DNA of 64,000 nt from Elephas maximus indicus (lineage: Eukaryota; Chordata; Mammalia; Proboscidea; Elephantidae). Shown one piece after another: positions 47,880 to 60,704 of the stretch (positions are counted from its first letter, which is position 1; each line of letters starts with the position of its first letter). The stretch lies in assembly GCF_024166365.1 (NCBI RefSeq), contig NC_064820.1:143860001-143924000 (forward strand), written 5' to 3'. Made by a program: the position numbers and the translations under genes. The notes under the pieces were generated by a model. The model searched no databases. It worked only from the letters and a program-made list of their open reading frames with translations, and had not been told where the DNA came from.

Positions 47880-48189
47880 TACACTGTGGAGGCAAAGATA
47901 TCACCTTGAAGACTAAGGTGCACCTGACCCAACCATTTTCAATTGCATCATAAGCATGTGAAAGCTGGACAATGAATAAGGAAGACTGGAGGAGAATTGA
48001 CGCCTTTGAATTGTGGTGTTGATGAAGAATATTGGATATACCATGGACTACCAAGAGAATGAACAAATCTGCCTTAGGAGAAGTACAACCAGAATGCTCC
48101 TTAGAAGCAAGGATGGTGAGACTGCATCTTACATACTTTGGACATGTTGTCCGGAGGGATTATTCCCTGGAGAAAGACATCATGCTTGG
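47880..48189 (+). mobile_element. RTE (BovB-like) LINE C-terminal part, left half
   Basis: A decayed frame encodes blocks such as 'RRIDAFELWC', 'YFGHVVRREYSLEKDIMLG' and 'ACESWTMNKED', the RTE C-terminal region. Stops are present. It continues at 50081. Confidence 0.82.
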
Positions 48190-50080
48190 TGTCACGGATT
48201 GAATTATGTCCCCCACCAAAATGTGTGTATCAATTTGGCTGGGCCATGAATTCCAGCATTGTGTGGTTGTCCTTCATTTTGTGCTTGTAATTTTATGTGA
48301 GGAGGATTAGGGTGGGATCATAACACTACCCTTACTCAGGTCACCTCCCTGATCCAATGTTGACAGGGTTTCCCTGGTGTATGGCTTGTACCACCTTTTA
48401 TCTCTCAAGAGATAAAAGGAAAGGGAAGCAAGCAGAGAGTTGGAGACCTCATACCACCAAGAAAGCAGCACCAGGAGCAGAACACGTCCTTTGTACACGG
48501 GGTCCCTGCTACTGAGAAGCTTCTCGACCGTTGGAAGATTGAGGACAAAGACCTTCCTCCAAAGCCAACAGAGAGAGAAAGCCTTCCCCTGGAGCTGACA
48601 CCCTGAATTTGGACTTTTAGCCTACTTTACTGTAAGAAAATAAACTTCTCTTTGTTAAAGCCATTCACTTGTGGTATTTCTGTTATGGCAGCACTAGATG
48701 ACTAAGACAGAATTTGGTACTGAGAGAGTGGGGTGTTGCTCTAACAGATACCTAAAATGTGGAAGCGGTTTTGAAACTGTGAATGGATAGAGGAGCGACA
48801 GCAGCAGAGAGCCTGCGGCAGGAGAGAAGCAGCAACAGCAGAGAACTGGCAGCAGCAGAACCAGGAGACCAGCGTGAGACAGCGCTGTTGCTGACTCATG
48901 GAGCAAGAAAGCTGAGTGCCTGTGCGTAGGTGGCTTCCTGGAGGAGTGGGGTGCCTCAGGGCACTTATTGGTGGAACTACAGAACTTTGGAACACTTGCT
49001 CCAGCAGGGCAGATACGGGCATGAGGCCTGAAGAACCGAGAGGCCAAGAAACCAGGAAGCAGAAGCTGAAGAGACAACACAAGAAGCCGAGCTGCCTCAG
49101 TCTCAAAAGGTATGACCGTGACCTCAGGGGTTCCAAAGGGTGGAGCCATGGCCTCTGGTGTTTGTAAGGGTGGGGTTGCCATTCAGAAGGACTTGGAGAA
49201 TGGTGCACCTAAAACTGAGCAGAGTTGCTATCCCAGTGGGCCTAGAAGGTGGAGGTGAAGCCCAGGGCTTAGGGGCCTCCACTTAGAATCTGGAGAGTAT
49301 GGCCAATACCTAGAGTCTGGAGGGGAGGGCCATTATGTAAATTGTGTCAGAGAACACAAAATTATTTTCAAAGCTTTGAGGGCTAATGTAATGTGTTCTG
49401 CTGACTTGCCTGTTATCCCTTCTTTTCCTCCAGTTTTTCCCATTTGTAATGGAATTGTCTAGCTTGTGCATGTTTTGCCATTGTACCTTACGAAGCAAAT
49501 AACCTATATTCTAGATTTCACAGATGAAGAATCTTTGGATTTTGGACTTGGAGTTAAGACTTTTGCTATGATATGATGGGGTGAGTATGTTTTGTATGTT
49601 GCAAGGATAGCATTTTGGGGGGGGGGGCTGGGCCATGATTCCTAGTATTGTGTGGTTGTCCTCCATTTTGTGATTGTAATTTTATGTTAAGAGGATTAGG
49701 GTGGGATTGTAACACCTCCCTGATCCAATGTGGACAGAGTTTCCCTGGTGTGTGGCTTGTACCACATTTTATCTCTCAAGAGATAAAAGGAAAGGGAAGC
49801 AAGCAGAGAGTTGGGGACCTCATACCACCAAGAAAGCAGCACCAAGAGCAGAGCACATCCTTTGGACCCAGGGCCCCTGTGCCTGAGAAGCAACTCTACG
49901 ATGGGAAGATTGAGGACAAAGATCTTCCTCCAGAGCCGACAGAGAAAAAAAGCCTTCCCCTGGAGCCAACATGCTGAATTTGGACTTTTAGCCTACTTTA
50001 CTGTGAGAAAATAAACTTCTCTTTGTTAAAGCTGTCCACCTGTGGTACTTCTGTTATAGCAGTACTAGACGACTAAGACA
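48190..50080 (+). mobile_element. MaLR-type LTR retrotransposon inserted into the RTE LINE
   Basis: It is bounded by TGT at 48190 and ACA at 50080, with the 5-bp duplication CTTGG at 48185-48189 and 50081-50085. LTRs are 48190-48709 and 49628-50080. Right after the 5' LTR comes 'gaatttggtactgagag', a MaLR/ERVL-type primer-binding region. The internal 0.9 kb shows no coding frame, which is normal for MaLR. The 3' LTR lacks the first 47 bp found in the 5' LTR and begins after a run of 11 G (49617-49627). The 5' LTR carries an 18-bp insertion (48327-48344). Both LTRs keep 'ggtatttctgtta' and the 'gactaagaca' end. Confidence 0.82.
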
Positions 50081-50270
50081 CTTGGTAAAGCACAGGGTCA
50101 GCAGAGAAGAGGAAGACCCTCAATGAGGTGGATTGACACAATGACTGCAACAACAGGCTCAAGCATAACAATGATTGTAAGGATGGCACAGGACTGGGCA
50201 GTGTTTTGTTCTGTTGTGTATAGGGTTGCTATGAGTTGGAACCAACTCGACGGCACCTAACAACAACACT
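50081..50270 (+). mobile_element. RTE LINE C-terminal part, right half and 3' end
   Basis: It resumes the frame lost at 48189 ('GKAQGQQRRGRPSMRWID' in outline). It ends in 'ccaactcgacggcacctaac' and aacaacaac, the tail shared with the AfroSINEs. Confidence 0.8.
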
Positions 50271-50636
50271 GTGGAGTAATTTTTTACCCAATCACTCTGG
50301 TAGTTTGGAAATACAGATAATAACCGAATACATGTTCACTGCCTTAATGGAATTTACACTCCCAAATTTCTGTCATTCCTTTCATAGTTGCACACATTGT
50401 TGGGATTCTGGGGATGAGGGTGGGCAGGGGGTTGGACTGGGTTTGGAACCAGTTGAAAGATAATGTTAGGGGTTAGACATAGAGAGTTGAAAATACTGCC
50501 TTTATTACTGATAATGTTGACTGGAAAACATGGCTTTAGCACTATGGCCAAATGGGTTTACTAATATCTCCCTGACTCCTCAATTAGACATACTCACTCA
50601 CCTAGGTACTCACCCATTAGGATAATTGCAAGCCTT
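50271..50636. other. Unannotated stretch
   Basis: No gene or repeat recognised. Confidence 0.4.
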
Positions 50637-50946
50637 TGGTTCAGTGGTAGGATTCTCACCTCCCATGCAGGAGATCCAGGCTCATATCTCAGCCAGTGCA
50701 CCTCATGAGTGGAGGTTTGTATGCTGCTATGATGCTAAACAGGTTTCAGTAGAATTTCCAGACTAAAACAGACTAGGAGAAAAGCCCCGGCAATTTACTT
50801 CTAAAACTCAGCCATTGAAAACTCTATGGATCACAACAGTCCAATCCACAACCCACTACAGGGATGAAGTAGGAGGGAGAAGCGTTTCGTTCTATTGTAC
50901 ATAGATCTCTATGACTCAGGCTGTCTCCACAGCAGCTAACAACAAC
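50637..50946 (+). mobile_element. AfroSINE (long, tRNA-like head)
   Basis: 'ttcagtggtaggattctcac', 'gtatgctgctatgatgctaa', ending 'gcagctaacaacaaca'. Confidence 0.87.
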
Positions 50947-52435
50947 AGCCTCACCTCACCCCACTCACCTCCCCCACATACCTCTTCCCAGGGGCAGGCC
51001 CCTTGCTATAAAACTAACACAGAGGAAGGGGCTGAAGGAGTTTGTCCAGGTTCTCTCCCAAACTCTTCAATCAGATTCCTCCCTCTTCTTCCCAGCAGAA
51101 TGAGGGGGATGGGGAAAGAGAATACCTATGTTAGTTCAGCTGAGTAACTTCTAAAAGAAAGATTGTTATTATTAAATATTTTATATTAAAAAATTTCATG
51201 TTTATTTAATTTCTTTTCTATTTTAGCCTTGCCCTTCTAAGTAAAAATTCACACACTAATTATATATATATATATTTTCCAACACAAATTAAATAATTAT
51301 AAAAAAGTGTTTGTCCATGTACTACTTAAAAATAGTTTCACATGTATCAGTGGACGTATTGCACACTGGCGAACTGATGCCATGAGAAACTGGTACAGAC
51401 AACCTCACAAGAACAAGGGAGCTCCAATTCATACAGAGGTACAGTCATATGTTTAGTCAAAGGCAAATGTGAGACATAGTATATATTTAATGAGAAAAAT
51501 TAGAGAACATTATATTTTGCTTTTTTTTTTTTTCTGCAGGATAAGCCTTATGTAGAATGGTAGTAGAAAGGTTCCTGAACCAGCAACTAGAAATCATAAT
51601 GCATTATAATAGAATCTCCTAATTTGTGCAGTAATTGCAGCTCTGTGGTCACAACTCAGAATGAATCTCTATTATTCTGAATTCTGAACCTCAGTGCAGT
51701 ATTTTCCAACTGTCATTCTATGGGTCTTTAAGGACAAATTTTTGCTGCCTTGCATGTGCTCCCTCCTCAACCTTGGTGAAAGCAGCTGCTGCTTGAATCC
51801 TCTCTCTCCCCCTTCCTTGTTTCTGCAGCCCAGAGTGTAGTCGAGGAAACATGGCAGGTGGGGGTTATAATGTTCTTGGTTTCTAATGGTGGTCTCTTAG
51901 GGCTGTTTCCTTATATTATTTAAATACAAATTTGAAAGAGAAAAACATAACCTTTCATCCTGAACCCCAAGACTGAGAGTATCCTCATTTTGGTTCCTTC
52001 TATGCTATATAACTTATTGCAATGGCTTCTCCAGGACTTCTCTCTCGAAGAGAAAAAGGGGGTGATCTCTGGAAGCCAGCCATGCCACAGAAGAGGCAGT
52101 GACAGCAGGAGCTGGAAAATGTGCTTTTCTACCACTTGCTTTTCTTCACCAAGAGGGGCCCAATTTCCTCCGAAGGTTAAATAATTGTCTCTCAGAGGGC
52201 AATGTCAAAGAAAGAGCAGCAACCGTTATGGAAGCTGGTCCAGCGAAAGCAACTAGGAAAATATCTTTGAAATTTGGGCCCACTGTGCCTCTCTCCAATA
52301 CTTCCAAAGGTACTTTTAAAAGTCAAAAACCAAACGGAAGCAGCTGCAAGAGATAAGCAGCTGACACGTTCCATTATGTGCCATACTATCCTGCCTTTGT
52401 GGAAGGCACTGTTGGAGGGATGGGTTACGTAGTAG
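50947..52435. other. Intergenic stretch without recognised gene
   Basis: A short (TA)n lies at about 51261-51276 and a T-run at about 51520-51533. No other feature seen. Confidence 0.4.
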
Positions 52436-52439
52436 TCAA

Positions 52440-52570
52440 GTGTAAGAATCAACTGCGGAAGCTTGTTAAAAATGCAGTTTCCTAAATCCACCTCCAGAGA
52501 GTTCAATTCTGTGGGTCTGGGATAAGGGCCAGAAATGTATAATTTTAACACTTCCCTAGAAAACCAGGAC
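52440..52570 (+). repeat. hAT-Charlie/MER-type fossil fragment
   Basis: 'gaagcttgttaaaaatgcag' and 'ctgggataagggccagaaa' resemble the widespread 'agcttgttagaaatgcag' DNA-transposon fossils. Confidence 0.4.
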
Positions 52571-52826
52571 ATTCTGATGGAGAAGGTCTAGAGGTTACAC
52601 TTGAAGAAACATCATTCTGTTTACATTACACTTATTCCTCACTTATCGATTATCTTGTTATATGACATTTCGCATTTACCACAGTAGTAAAAAATCTACC
52701 ATTTGACTATTTTGGGCATCAACGACATACCTCTGGCCATAACTCCTTCATGATCAGTGGGACATACAATGTCCACTTACATTTTGCACCTCTCAGGTCC
52801 ATAGGCACATATGTGGTTTGGCAGTT

Positions 52827-53521
52827 ATGATGTGGTTTGGCAGTCGTATAATGATGTAATCGCCTTCACGATGAGGTCTAATATAATGTGATTACTTCCA
52901 TGATGGGATCTACTATGAGCAGTCAATCAGGAGAAAGGGAGTTTCCCTGGGGTGTGGACTGCATCCAATTAAGGTGGACTTTCTGCCAAGGCTTGATCTA
53001 GATCCTGCAGCTGGCTCCTGTTCACCTGACCTCTGGTTCTTGGGACTTGATCTAGCAGCCTACCCACCAATCTTAGGATTTGTCAGCCTCTGCAGTCTGT
53101 GAGCCAGTGGCCTGCCAGCTTACCTGACGATCTTGGAATTTGTTGACCTCCACAACCTGTAAGCGAGAGGTCTGTTTTCTGACCTGCCAATCTTGGGTTT
53201 GCCAGCCCCTGTAGCTACGTGGGAAACCCTGGTGGCGTAGTGGTTAAGTGCTATGGCTGCTAACCAACAGGTCGCCGGGTGCTCCTTGGAAACTCTATGA
53301 GGTAATTCTACTCTGTCCTATAGGGTCGCTATGACTCGACAGCACTGGGTTTGGTTTTTTTTGGTAGCTACGTGAGTCAGAAGAAGCCTCCAGCCTGACC
53401 CATGGACTTGGGACTTTCCAGCTTCTACAACCACATCAGCCATTTCCTTGAAATAAATCTCTCTCTCTCTGTGTATAGACACTTCACTGGTTTTGCTTCT
53501 CTACAGAACTCAGCTTAAGAC
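52827..53521 (+). mobile_element. Solo LTR (unclassified ERV), split by a SINE
   Basis: It starts near 'tgatgtggtttggcagtcg'. A second partial copy of 'tgtggtttggcagt' stands just before it, at about 52813. It has a poly(A) signal context 'ttgaaataaatctctct' and ends 'ctcagcttaagaca' at 53521. No internal region or second LTR is seen. The SINE at 53222-53363 interrupts it. Confidence 0.55.
53222..53363 (+). mobile_element. Afrotherian SINE inside the solo LTR
   Basis: Target duplication gtagctacgtg at 53211-53221 and 53364-53374. Short subtype with a small internal deletion around the B box. Confidence 0.94.
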
Positions 53522-53759
53522 AGTGCCCCACATAATATTTTGTGATCTGATGTGATCACCCTCCATTTTTGCATAAAGCTGATTTTCACATAATGACCTG
53601 GTCTTTGGAACCTAACCATTTGGATAGATGTGGCATATTGGCACTTTCTTCTGCTATAATGCATATTCTTTAAACTACTTCTTAGTAACTTTTCTGAATT
53701 TTAGTGTGTTTCTCTTTTGACATTGTTTCCCAGCCTATGCAAGTCACAGCCCTATTCCA

Positions 53760-53900
53760 GGAGGAACAGCAAGCACAATGAGCCAGGAGACTTCAGTCAC
53801 TAACTTGTGGTAGGAAATTAGGCTTGTAACTTCTTTGGGCCTCAGTTTCTTAATCTTTCAACTAAGATAATTTTTTAAAACTGAGATCTATAGACCTCTA
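53760..53900 (-). repeat. MIR SINE
   Basis: 'gggcctcagtttcttaatct' is the antisense MIR signature. Confidence 0.6.
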
Positions 53901-55978
53901 GGATTCCTGGATTTGTCTCAGACCCAAAGATTTAGAGAAGGGTGTAAGAGACACTAAGTAGTCTGGGATTGGGGTCTCCAATCTCCCAACTCCTGAAGCA
54001 ACCAAGCCAGATTGGCTTTGTGCATTTTCAATAATAATTTTGTTTAAGGAAAGAAGAGGCTCCAGTGATGAAATTTGTAAAAATACGCAGGATTAGCTAA
54101 TCTTTAAAGTGTCACTTTTAGTTCTAGTGTCTGTGACCTTGGAAACTCTGGATCCTATCTCTGGCACAAGTCATTCTTTGTGGATTTTTACTCCCACTCA
54201 ATCCATGGTGGCTGCTTTTATTAGTCTGGGAAGGAAAATTCACTTCTTGAGGCATGTAGGATAAGCCAGGGTAAGCTCTGAGGCATGAGTGGGTGATACA
54301 GGCATTGTGACAATCAATGTTTACTTGGGGGATCCACTCAAAAGTCATTTCAGCCTAACTGTCAGAGAATAACAGTGCCTCATCCACTTCTTCTTAGGCT
54401 CCATCACAGTTACTGCTTCCCCTCCATTTCTCGCCCTCTCACAGAGATATCCTTGATCAACTACCTATTTCAAAGTTGTGGTGTGGCAGAGACAATAGAC
54501 TCTGCACAGAGGACGCTCAGAGCATTTAAAAGATACAATTGTACTCTGAGAGGCATCAGGCATCTCAGGACAGGACAATCCCTCTGAGTTCTTTCTCTCT
54601 GTTCAAGGACTATGTGCTATCACCCTAGCAGGAAGGCCCTTGGATGGGGCAGCCGGAGTGGCATGCTGAGCAAACAAGGGTGACATCCTTCCAGGTTTAT
54701 TGCCAGGTGGAAACCCCAGGTTCTGCTCTGAGTGACTCGTCTCAGCCAATAAATGAGAGGCCGAGTTGGGAGATTAGAAAGGCACCTTTATTTCATTGTA
54801 CAAGGAAAGGTACAGTTAGGGCTACTGTTTCTAAGACTGCTCTCATGCAGCTTGGGAAGGTAGGCTTTTACAGAAAGCAGACAAGGAAGTGTAAATCTAT
54901 CACGAATATTCAGGATTGACCTTTGCCACAGCATCTAGAGCTTGGGGTGACTATGCATTTTCTTTAGACAAGAGTTCGAGTCTCTGGAACGGAGGATGAG
55001 GTTGATTTCTCTTCATTAGCATGTTAAGTCTCCACCCAGAGACAGGGTGCTTATATGTATTTCGACTTAATGAGCTAATAGGTCGTTTAAAGTGCTAAGG
55101 TGGCATTGAAAACATGCTAAAACTGACTGACTGAGGCCAGCTATGGCCATTCTGTGGTTATCTCGTCAAGCATAATTTCAGAAGAGTGTGCAGCCTATTC
55201 TGCTTGGTATGGGAGGATGAGCCAGAGCAGGTGTCTCCTAGAAGGGCTGAGATCTGAGGCTGCCTGTCTCAGGTTGGACAGAAATGGCCATGTTCATGCA
55301 TGGTAGGTAACCTGCTAACCAAAAAGAATGTGTCACTCGCTCCTTGGCAGGAACAGATTTTTTTTTTTTTTTTTGGCCAAAGAATCAAGGTACTGAAGAA
55401 ATTAATTTCTTTCATTAATTAAATTTCTTGCATTAATTGAAGAATCCATTCTTCTATTAATTGGATGAACCCTTTGCATTCACGTGTATAAATGAATAAA
55501 GTGCAGTAAAAAGAAATACCTAGTGTCTCTAGACATGCTGGAAGACACAAATGGCATCTGTCCCAGATTGCCAGCATCATTACCTGCCAGGAAATGTTCT
55601 GTCCCCAAAATCAAACACCTTTTCTACAGAGCATTTACCTTACTTGACCCTGAACTAGCTTGTCCCCACAGCCCTTCTAATCATCTCCTGGCCAGAGGAC
55701 TTCATATCAGCGTAGGCAGCCCCTAAATTGGCTGGTCAGATTGTCACCAATAGGGAAACAAACAAATAAACAAAAAAAAGCCCATACATATGTATATAAA
55801 ACCTCATGATATATAATCAAAACTTTATCAGTGATGTAATAAGCCTTGCCCAAATATCAGTGAACCTTATTATGAAACTGACCTTCAGGGTTAAATAAAT
55901 GGTGGAAAGTCTGCTTTGAGAAAGAAATAAATCATTCATTTATTTATTCGTTTTTTCAAGACACATTTATTGGCTGCT
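53901..55978. other. Unannotated stretch, possibly containing an old LTR
   Basis: 54730-55180 ('gccaataaatgagaggccga', 'ggcacctttatttcattgta') could be an antisense retroviral LTR, but I see no second copy or ends. A T-run lies at about 55359-55374. Confidence 0.35.
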
Positions 55979-56024
55979 CTTAGGTTTCAAAAAAAAAAAA
56001 AATTTTTTTTTTCCTTAGGTTTCA
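55979..56024. repeat. A13T10 insertion with 11-bp target duplication
   Basis: cttaggtttca lies at 55979-55989 and 56014-56024. Between them are only 13 A, 10 T and one C. Confidence 0.8.
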
Positions 56025-57425
56025 GGCCTTGTGTTAGAAATTGTAGCAAAAGCAAATAGAACAATCCCTATCCTGAGCAAGAATATATTACACACACGGT
56101 ATAATAAGAATAATGATAAATGCCGTGAAAGAGATACAGATCGAAGGCTGTGGGAGTTGAGTGGGGAGCTCTTCTGCCCACATGGTAGGTAGCACTTTTA
56201 TAGGTGGTTACAGGGGCTAGAATATCGTAGAGAGAAGTAAAGTCTTACAATATCCAAGGCTCACATTCTCGTATTATGCACGTAAGGAGGCTTTGCTATT
56301 TAGGACAATCGTGGATCCAATTCATCTACAGGGCAGAGTAGAAGTGGAAGGCTGAGGATCTTGGGTTTAATTCTGGAAGCAATGAAGAGTGATCTGAATA
56401 GAACAGTTGTGCGATCAGAGCTGGGCATGAGGACATTTCACCTGGCTTTTGGGGTAGGCTGGGTTGGGTGAAGAAGAGAATTGAAGACAGGAATATCATT
56501 TTATAGATCCCTGACAGAGCTCTGACAGGGAGATCTGACCTAGCAGCTGGCAGTGGAAATGGACAGAGGCAAAGGCTAGGGGTGCCATTGCTGTGGCGGA
56601 ATCCCCTGGATTTGGCTGTGGATTGACTGATGGGAGCCAGTGACAAAGGGGACTTTGAAATTTCCAGGCTCCAGGGAGAAGAGATATGATGCATTTAACA
56701 CAGGGAAGTCAGGAAGAAACATAAATTTTGATTTTGGATAGTTTTATAGAGAAATACAATTTATGAACTGAATTGCTTTATGTTAATTGACTTATCAAAC
56801 TGAATTGTATTGCTATTGGTAGAATCTGGCCTGAAAGAAAAGGCGACCAAGGCTGGATGAAGAAAATGAATGGAGTCAATGAAAGAATCAAAGCTGTTTT
56901 ACAGGGACAGCCTATTGTGCAAGAATTACCCAGAAGACAAATGGCAGATTCACTTAATTTACTTAGGTCAATAGGTTGTTATGAAGCAAATATAACTGAG
57001 TCTTTGAGGTACGTGTGGGAGGAATTGTCCCTTTAGTTTTTTTCAGAAAAAAAGAAAATTCCCATGTAAATCATTAAAAATAGTTTTAATGTGGCATGCA
57101 AGTTCTATTTATTTTGTTATGTCTGATTAGTCTCTGAGATATAAAAATATCTGCATATGTTAATTTACCCCTTATTTGCAAGAACATTGCATTTTTCTTC
57201 CCATCTAAAACATTTTAAGGTCAATGCAAATCATCTGAGCTGTAACTGTTTTTAAGTCTAATTCTTTCTCTACCCACATGAGATTTCAGCAGGAAACTAA
57301 AGTAGTTAGGTTTCACTTTTTCTCTCAGAAGGTGAAAACCAACCTCAAATTTTTTAACTTCGTAATAAAAAATGGTTGGAAACATAGAGATCTTTTATTT
57401 TATAAAGCAATTACCAATTTTTTTC
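56025..57425. other. Unannotated stretch
   Basis: No gene or repeat recognised. Confidence 0.4.
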
Positions 57426-57438
57426 TTTTTTCAGAATA

Positions 57439-57585
57439 AAACCATTCCAAAACCAAACACATTGCCACCGAGCTGATTACAACTCATAGCAACCCCACAG
57501 GGTTTCCAAGCAGCGGCTGGTGGATTCGAACTGCTGACCTTTTTGGTTAGCAACCAGCTTTTAATCACTGCAACTCCAGGGCTCC
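57439..57585 (-). mobile_element. Afrotherian SINE with 12-bp target duplication
   Basis: tttttcagaata lies at 57427-57438 and 57586-57597. Antisense short subtype. Confidence 0.93.
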
Positions 57586-57604
57586 TTTTTCAGAATATCC
57601 TTTT

Positions 57605-59900
57605 AAAAAAGATGTCCTTGCAGAAACAAATCACCAATTTCATATGGAAGGGAAAGAGGCCCCGGATAAATAAGGCATTACTGAAAAAGAAGAACAAAGT
57701 GGGAGGCCTTACTTCACCTGATTTTAGAACCTATATACTGCCACAATAGTCAAAACAGCCTGGTACTGGTACAACAACAGATACATGGACCAGTGGAACA
57801 GAATTGAGAATCCAGACATAAATCCATCCACACATGAGCAGTTGATATTTGACAAAGGCCCCAAAACAGTTAACAAATGGTACCGGCATAACTGGCTATC
57901 CATCTGCAAAAAAATGAAACAAGACCCATACCTCACTCCATGCACAAAAACTAACTCAAAATGGATCAAAGATCTAAATATAAAATCTAAAACAATAAAG
58001 ATCATGGAAGAAAAAATAGGGACAACGTTAGCAGCCCTAATACATAGCATAAACAGTATACAAAACATTATAAAGAATGTAGAAGAAAAACTAGATAACT
58101 GCGAGCTCCTAAAAATCAAACACCTATGCTCATCCAAAGACTTCACCAAAAGAGTAAAAGCTACCTGCAGACTGGGAAAAAGCTTTTAGCTATGACATTT
58201 CTGATCAGCGCCTGATCTCTAAAATCTACACGATACTGCAAAAACTCAACTGCACAAAGACAAATAACGCAATTAAAAAATGGGTGGAAGATATGAATAG
58301 ACGTTTTACTAAAGACGACATTCAGGTAGCTAACAGATATATGAGGAAATGTTCACAATCATTAGCCATTAGAGAAATGCAGTTCAAAACTACAATGAGA
58401 TTTCATCTCGCTTCAACAAGGCTGGCATTAATGCAAAGAACACAAAATAATAAATGTTGGAGAGGCTGTGGAGAGATTAGAACACTTCTACACTGCTGGT
58501 GGGAATGTCAAATAGTACAACCACTTTGGAAATCGATTTGGCACTTCCTTAAAAAGCTAGAAATAGAACTACCAGACGATCCAGCAATCCCACTCCTTGG
58601 AATATATCCGAGAGAAATAAGAGCCTTTACACGAACAGATATATGCACACCCATGTTTATTGCAGCACTGTTTACAATAGCGAAAACATGGAAGCAACCA
58701 AGGTGTCCATCAAAGGATGAATGGATAAATAAATTATGATATATTCACACATTGGAATACTACGCATTGATGAAGAACAGGGAGGAATCTGTGAAACATT
58801 TCATAACATGGAGGAACCTGGAAGGCATCATGCTGAGTGAAATTAGTCAGTTGCAAAAGGACAAATATTGTATAAGACCACTATTTTAAGAACTTGAGAA
58901 ATAGTTTAAACTGAGAAGAAAACATTCTTTTGTGGTTATGAGAGGGGGGAGGGAGGGAGGGCTGGAGAGGGTATTCACTAATTAGATAGTAGACAAGAAC
59001 TACTTTAGGTGAAGGGAACGACAGAACACAATACAGGGGAGGTCAGCACAATTGGACTAAACCAAAAGCAAAGAAGTTTCTGGAATACACTGAATGCTTC
59101 GAAGGCCAGCGTAGCAGGGGCAGGGGTCTGGGGACCATGGTTTCAGGGGACATCTAAGTCAATTGGCATAATAAAATCTATTAAGAAAACATTCTGCATC
59201 CCACTTTGAAGAGTGGCGTCTGGGATCTTAAATGCTAGCAAGCAGCCATATAAGATGCATCAATTGGTCTCAACCCACCTGGATCAAAGGGGAAGGAAGA
59301 ACACCAAGGACATAAGGTGATTATGAGCTCAAGAGACAGAAAGGGCCACATGAAGCAGAGACTACATCATCCTGAGACCAGAAGAACTAGGGGTGCCTGG
59401 CTACAACCGATGACTACCCTGACAGGGAACACAACAGAGAACCACTGAGGGCTCAGGAGAGCAGTGGCATGCAGACCCCAAATTCTCATAAGACCAGACT
59501 CAATGGTCTGACTGAGACTGGAAGGACCCTGGTGGTCATGGCCCCCAGACCTTCTATTGGCCCAGTACAGGAACTATACCCAAAGCCAACTCTTCAGACA
59601 TGGATTGGACTGGACAATGGATTGGAGAGGGATGCTGGTGAGGAGTGAGCTTCTTGGATCAGATGGACACTTGAGACTACGTTGGCATCTCCTGCCTGAG
59701 GGGAAATGAGAGGGTGGAGGGGGTTAGAAGCTGGCGAAAAGGACATGAAAAGAGAGATTGGAGGGAGAGAGCAGGCTGTCTCAATAGGGGAAGAGTAATT
59801 GAGAGTGTGTAGCAAGGTGTATATGGGTTTTTGTGTGAGAGACTGACTTGATTTGTAAACTTTCACTTAAAGCACAATAAAAATTATTAAAAAAAAAAAA
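57605..59900 (+). mobile_element. 5'-truncated L1 (elephant-type)
   Basis: It starts within ORF2 shortly before the '[13 protein letters not shown]' segment, continues to the ORF2 end (about 58860) and the 3' UTR (to about 59880), and ends 'cttaaagcacaataaaaatt' plus an A13 tail. The same family as the antisense L1 at 35493-43046, but it lacks more than half of the element. Confidence 0.92.
57614..58860 (+). pseudogene. L1 ORF2 C-terminal remnant
   Basis: Frames at about 57614-57749, 57785-58189 and 58284-58739 cover the region after the reverse transcriptase. They include an intact zinc-knuckle pattern CX3CX7HX4C (CWRGC..H..C, about 58458-58508). Stops and frameshifts separate the frames, so it is non-functional. 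The catalytic FADD box is not included. Confidence 0.88.
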
Positions 59901-60217
59901 ATCTCTTTTTACTCTCTTTACCCTGACCTTACTCCACAAAATTAAGAGACTGACAAACAAATTCATCTGAAGATATTTCAAAGATACAGGTAAACAGAGG
60001 CCCAGATAGTGAGTCCAGTCTACCTCCAGGCAGGTGATGAGATCACAGAAGGTTCTAGGTCTCAGCGTGGGAAGGTGGCTTTGGAATTGCAGATCAAAGT
60101 CATACAGGGAAGAGCTGAAACAGGGGCCTGACAGGCTCTTTCCAAATTGTCCTGGCTAGTGGCCCTTATTTTGGAAGTCCTTAGTTTAAGATTTCTTCTT
60201 GCCATATACATCTATTC
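59901..60217. other. Unannotated stretch
   Basis: No gene or repeat recognised. Confidence 0.4.
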
Positions 60218-60400
60218 AATTTTTTTTTTTTATGGTAGTAAAATATACACAACATAAAATCTGCCATTTTAACCATCTTCATGTGTAGGATCCAGTGTGC
60301 AACCATCACCACTATTTATTTCCAAAACTTTTCATCACCCTGAGCAGAAACTCGGTCCCAAGTCATGAAGTAACCACTGTTATTGGAGATAACTCTGGAG
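60218..60400 (-). repeat. Old L1 (L1M-type) 3' fragment
   Basis: 'ataaaatctgccattttaac', 'tgcaaccatcaccactattt' and 'ttttcatcaccctgagcag' match L1M 3' sequence in antisense. Confidence 0.55.
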
Positions 60401-60704
60401 CAGTACACATGCTCTGAAAATCAACCAAACAGCTACAGCCTCACTCCAAGCTTCTGAAAGTGAGCAATCAATGATAAACTCCCAGTCCTGAAAGTCACCA
60501 GTGACAGCCCCATGTGTCTAGACAACAGCCAGTCACCAAGTGCCTTCTGGCAATAGCCATGCTCCTGACAGCTAGTTTGCCAACAGCAGCCTTCCTCCAG
60601 TGACCACACCAACACAACTGACTCTTTGTCAGTCTCTCTACACTTCCACTTCTGAAAGTCCAATAATCCCTGAATGTCAAGCTTCTCAAACCTTACATAA
60701 GATC

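Noticed and set aside
48694-49208. Two overlapping open frames of 155-162 codons on the minus strand
   Set aside because: They run antisense through MaLR LTR and internal sequence; low-complexity leucine/serine-rich translations, no known domain.
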